12,703 nucleotides of DNA. Origin: Treponema sp. UBA3862. Lineage in GTDB: Bacteria > Spirochaetota > Spirochaetia > Treponematales > Treponemataceae. Each line of letters opens with the position of its first letter. The first letter of the stretch is position 1. Location of the stretch: assembly GCA_002392405.1 (NCBI GenBank), contig DGGY01000040.1, forward strand, positions 1 to 12,703, in the 5' to 3' direction. Below are positions 11,335 to 12,703 of this stretch, in pieces. Both the position numbers and the translations under genes were made by a program. Below the pieces are notes generated by a model, which did no database searches, was not told where the DNA came from, and saw only the letters and a program-made list of their open reading frames with translations.

Positions 11335-12703
11335 ATGGCTTTTGATATTACTAAAGTACGTAATATCGGTATCAGTGCCCACATTGACTCAGGTAAAACA
11401 ACAACTTCTGAACGTATCCTGTTCTACTGTAACAAGATTCACGCAATTCACGAAGTTCGTGGTAAGGACGGTGTTGGTGCTGTAATGGATAACATGGAAC
11501 TGGAACGCGAACGCGGTATTACAATCCAGTCAGCAGCAACTCAGGTTCAGTGGAAAGACACAACTATCAACTTGATCGACACACCGGGTCACGTAGACTT
11601 TACTGTAGAAGTTGAACGCTCACTCCGCGTTCTCGACGGTGCTATCATGATTCTTTGTGCAGTAGCTGGTGTTCAGTCACAGTCTATCACTGTAGACCGT
11701 CAGCTCAAACGCTATCATGTACCTCGCATCGCATTTGTTAACAAGTGTGACCGTCAGGGTGCTAACCCTATCCGTGTATGCGGTCAGCTCCGTGACAAAC
11801 TCGCTCTCAATGCCCACATGGTTGAACTTCCTATCGGTCTTGAAGACAAACTGGAAGGTGTAGTTGACCTTGTTGGAATGAAAGCAATCTATTTTGACGG
11901 CGAAAACGGAGAAACAATCCGCACAGCAGAAATTCCTGCTCATCTCAAGGATGATGCAGAACGCTACCACCAGGAACTTCTTGAAGAAGCAGCAAACTTT
12001 GATGATGCCCTCATGGAAAAAGTTCTTGAAGGTGCAGAACCAACAGAAGAAGAACTCATCGCAGCTATCCGCAAGGGAACTCTTGCTGAACAGTTTGTAG
12101 GTGTATTCTGCGGTTCAGCTCACGTAAACAAGGGTATCCAGCCCCTTCTCGACGGCGTTATCCGCTACCTTCCTAACCCTACTGAAGTTCACAACTACGG
12201 TCTTGACCTGGACAAAAACGAAGAACAGGTTGAACTCTTCAACGTTCCGGACAAGCCGGCTGTTGCCCTTGCATTCAAACTTGACGACGGTCAGTTCGGT
12301 CAGCTCACATACATCCGTGTTTACCAGGGACGTATTCCAAAGGGCGTAGAACTTACAAACGTACGTACAGGAAAACGCTTCAAGGTTGGCCGTCTCGTTC
12401 GCATGAACTCAGCTGCCATGGAAGATATCAACGTTGCAGAACCAGGCGACATCTGTGCCCTCTTCGGCGTAGACTGTGCTTCAGGTGATACATTCTGTGC
12501 TGAAGGAATCAACGTAGCAATGACTTCTATGTTCGTTCCAAAGCCGGTTATTTCTCAGGCTATCAAGCCAAAGGATAAGTCAATGGTTGCTAACTTTGCA
12601 AAAGCCCTCAACCGCTTTACAAAAGAAGACCCGACTTTCCAGACAGAACTTGATCCAGAATCAAACGAAACAATCATTAAGGGTATGGGTGAACTTCACC
12701 TTG
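11335..12703 (+). CDS. fusA: Elongation factor G, spirochaete/mitochondrial EF-G1 type (C-terminal part beyond window)
   Basis: EF-G is the GTPase that moves tRNAs and mRNA through the ribosome after each peptide bond. The first 456 codons are visible. GTPase motifs: G1 AHIDSGKTT (about 14-22), switch region [11 protein letters not shown]3 DTPGH (about 82-86), G4 NKCD (about 136-139), G5 CGSAH; then the domain II beta-barrel and the start of domain III ([10 protein letters not shown]). The segment [27 protein letters not shown] is the form seen in mitochondrial EF-G1 and the related spirochaete EF-G (spdEFG1) rather than the HDGAATMDWMEQE of common bacterial EF-G. Many such genomes carry a second EF-G for ribosome recycling, so the paralogue's role should be checked before calling this the sole translocase. 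Codon choice is strongly biased, as expected for a highly expressed gene. Confidence 0.96.
   Translation, partial: MAFDITKVRNIGISAHIDSGKTTTSERILFYCNKIHAIHEVRGKDGVGAVMDNMELERERGITIQSAATQVQWKDTTINLIDTPGHVDFTVEVERSLRVLDGAIMILCAVAGVQSQSITVDRQLKRYHVPRIAFVNKCDRQGANPIRVCGQLRDKLALNAHMVELPIGLEDKLEGVVDLVGMKAIYFDGENGETIRTAEIPAHLKDDAERYHQELLEEAANFDDALMEKVLEGAEPTEEELIAAIRKGTLAEQFVGVFCGSAHVNKGIQPLLDGVIRYLPNPTEVHNYGLDLDKNEEQVELFNVPDKPAVALAFKLDDGQFGQLTYIRVYQGRIPKGVELTNVRTGKRFKVGRLVRMNSAAMEDINVAEPGDICALFGVDCASGDTFCAEGINVAMTSMFVPKPVISQAIKPKDKSMVANFAKALNRFTKEDPTFQTELDPESNETIIKGMGELHL

Overview
The window looks like chromosomal DNA of a host-associated Treponema-like spirochaete. The evidence is a set of spirochaetal-looking genes: a FliS flagellar chaperone with a FlgN-like partner, an EF-G whose G-domain resembles the spirochaete/mitochondrial EF-G1 subtype, a PDDEXK_2 (Rpn/PD-(D/E)XK 'transposase') gene, and Sec-exported envelope proteins. 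Composition is moderately AT-rich, with short islands that are clearly GC-rich. The genus is an inference; no rRNA or other definitive marker is present.

Layout. Minus strand at the left: the 5' two-thirds of ftsH (1-1052, running off the edge), preceded by a minus-strand terminator, a flgN-like gene and fliS. The last two form a two-gene operon behind a sigma-28-type promoter (2194-2220). Then come a plus-strand exported, probably outer-membrane protein (2385-3449), a dense array of tandem hairpins (3452-3636), and a minus-strand Rpn-like PDDEXK_2 nuclease gene (3670-4515) with a strong internal ribosome binding site. A polA-coaE pair (4675-8222) has overlapping stop and start codons. polA carries two GC-rich in-frame insertions and seems to be transcribed leaderless. 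A 450-base intergenic region (8223-8675) holds a 158-base inverted repeat, further palindromes and a second sigma-28-like promoter in front of a membrane-anchored SPOR-domain protein (8676-9608). An exported protein of unknown function follows (9674-11242), its start codon embedded in a palindrome. The window ends in the first 456 codons of fusA (11335-12703).

How it fits together. Most genes are housekeeping: membrane proteolysis, replication/repair, CoA synthesis, translation and envelope. The FliS/FlgN pair belongs to flagellar assembly. The accessory signal is the repetitive DNA: two unrelated families of intergenic hairpin repeats, GC-rich palindromic insertions inside polA, and the Rpn-like gene flanked by hairpins. 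The most testable new proposal is that the Rpn-like gene encodes both a full-length nuclease and, from an internal start at 3882, a 70-residue C-terminal small protein, as reported for E. coli rpn toxin/antitoxin genes.
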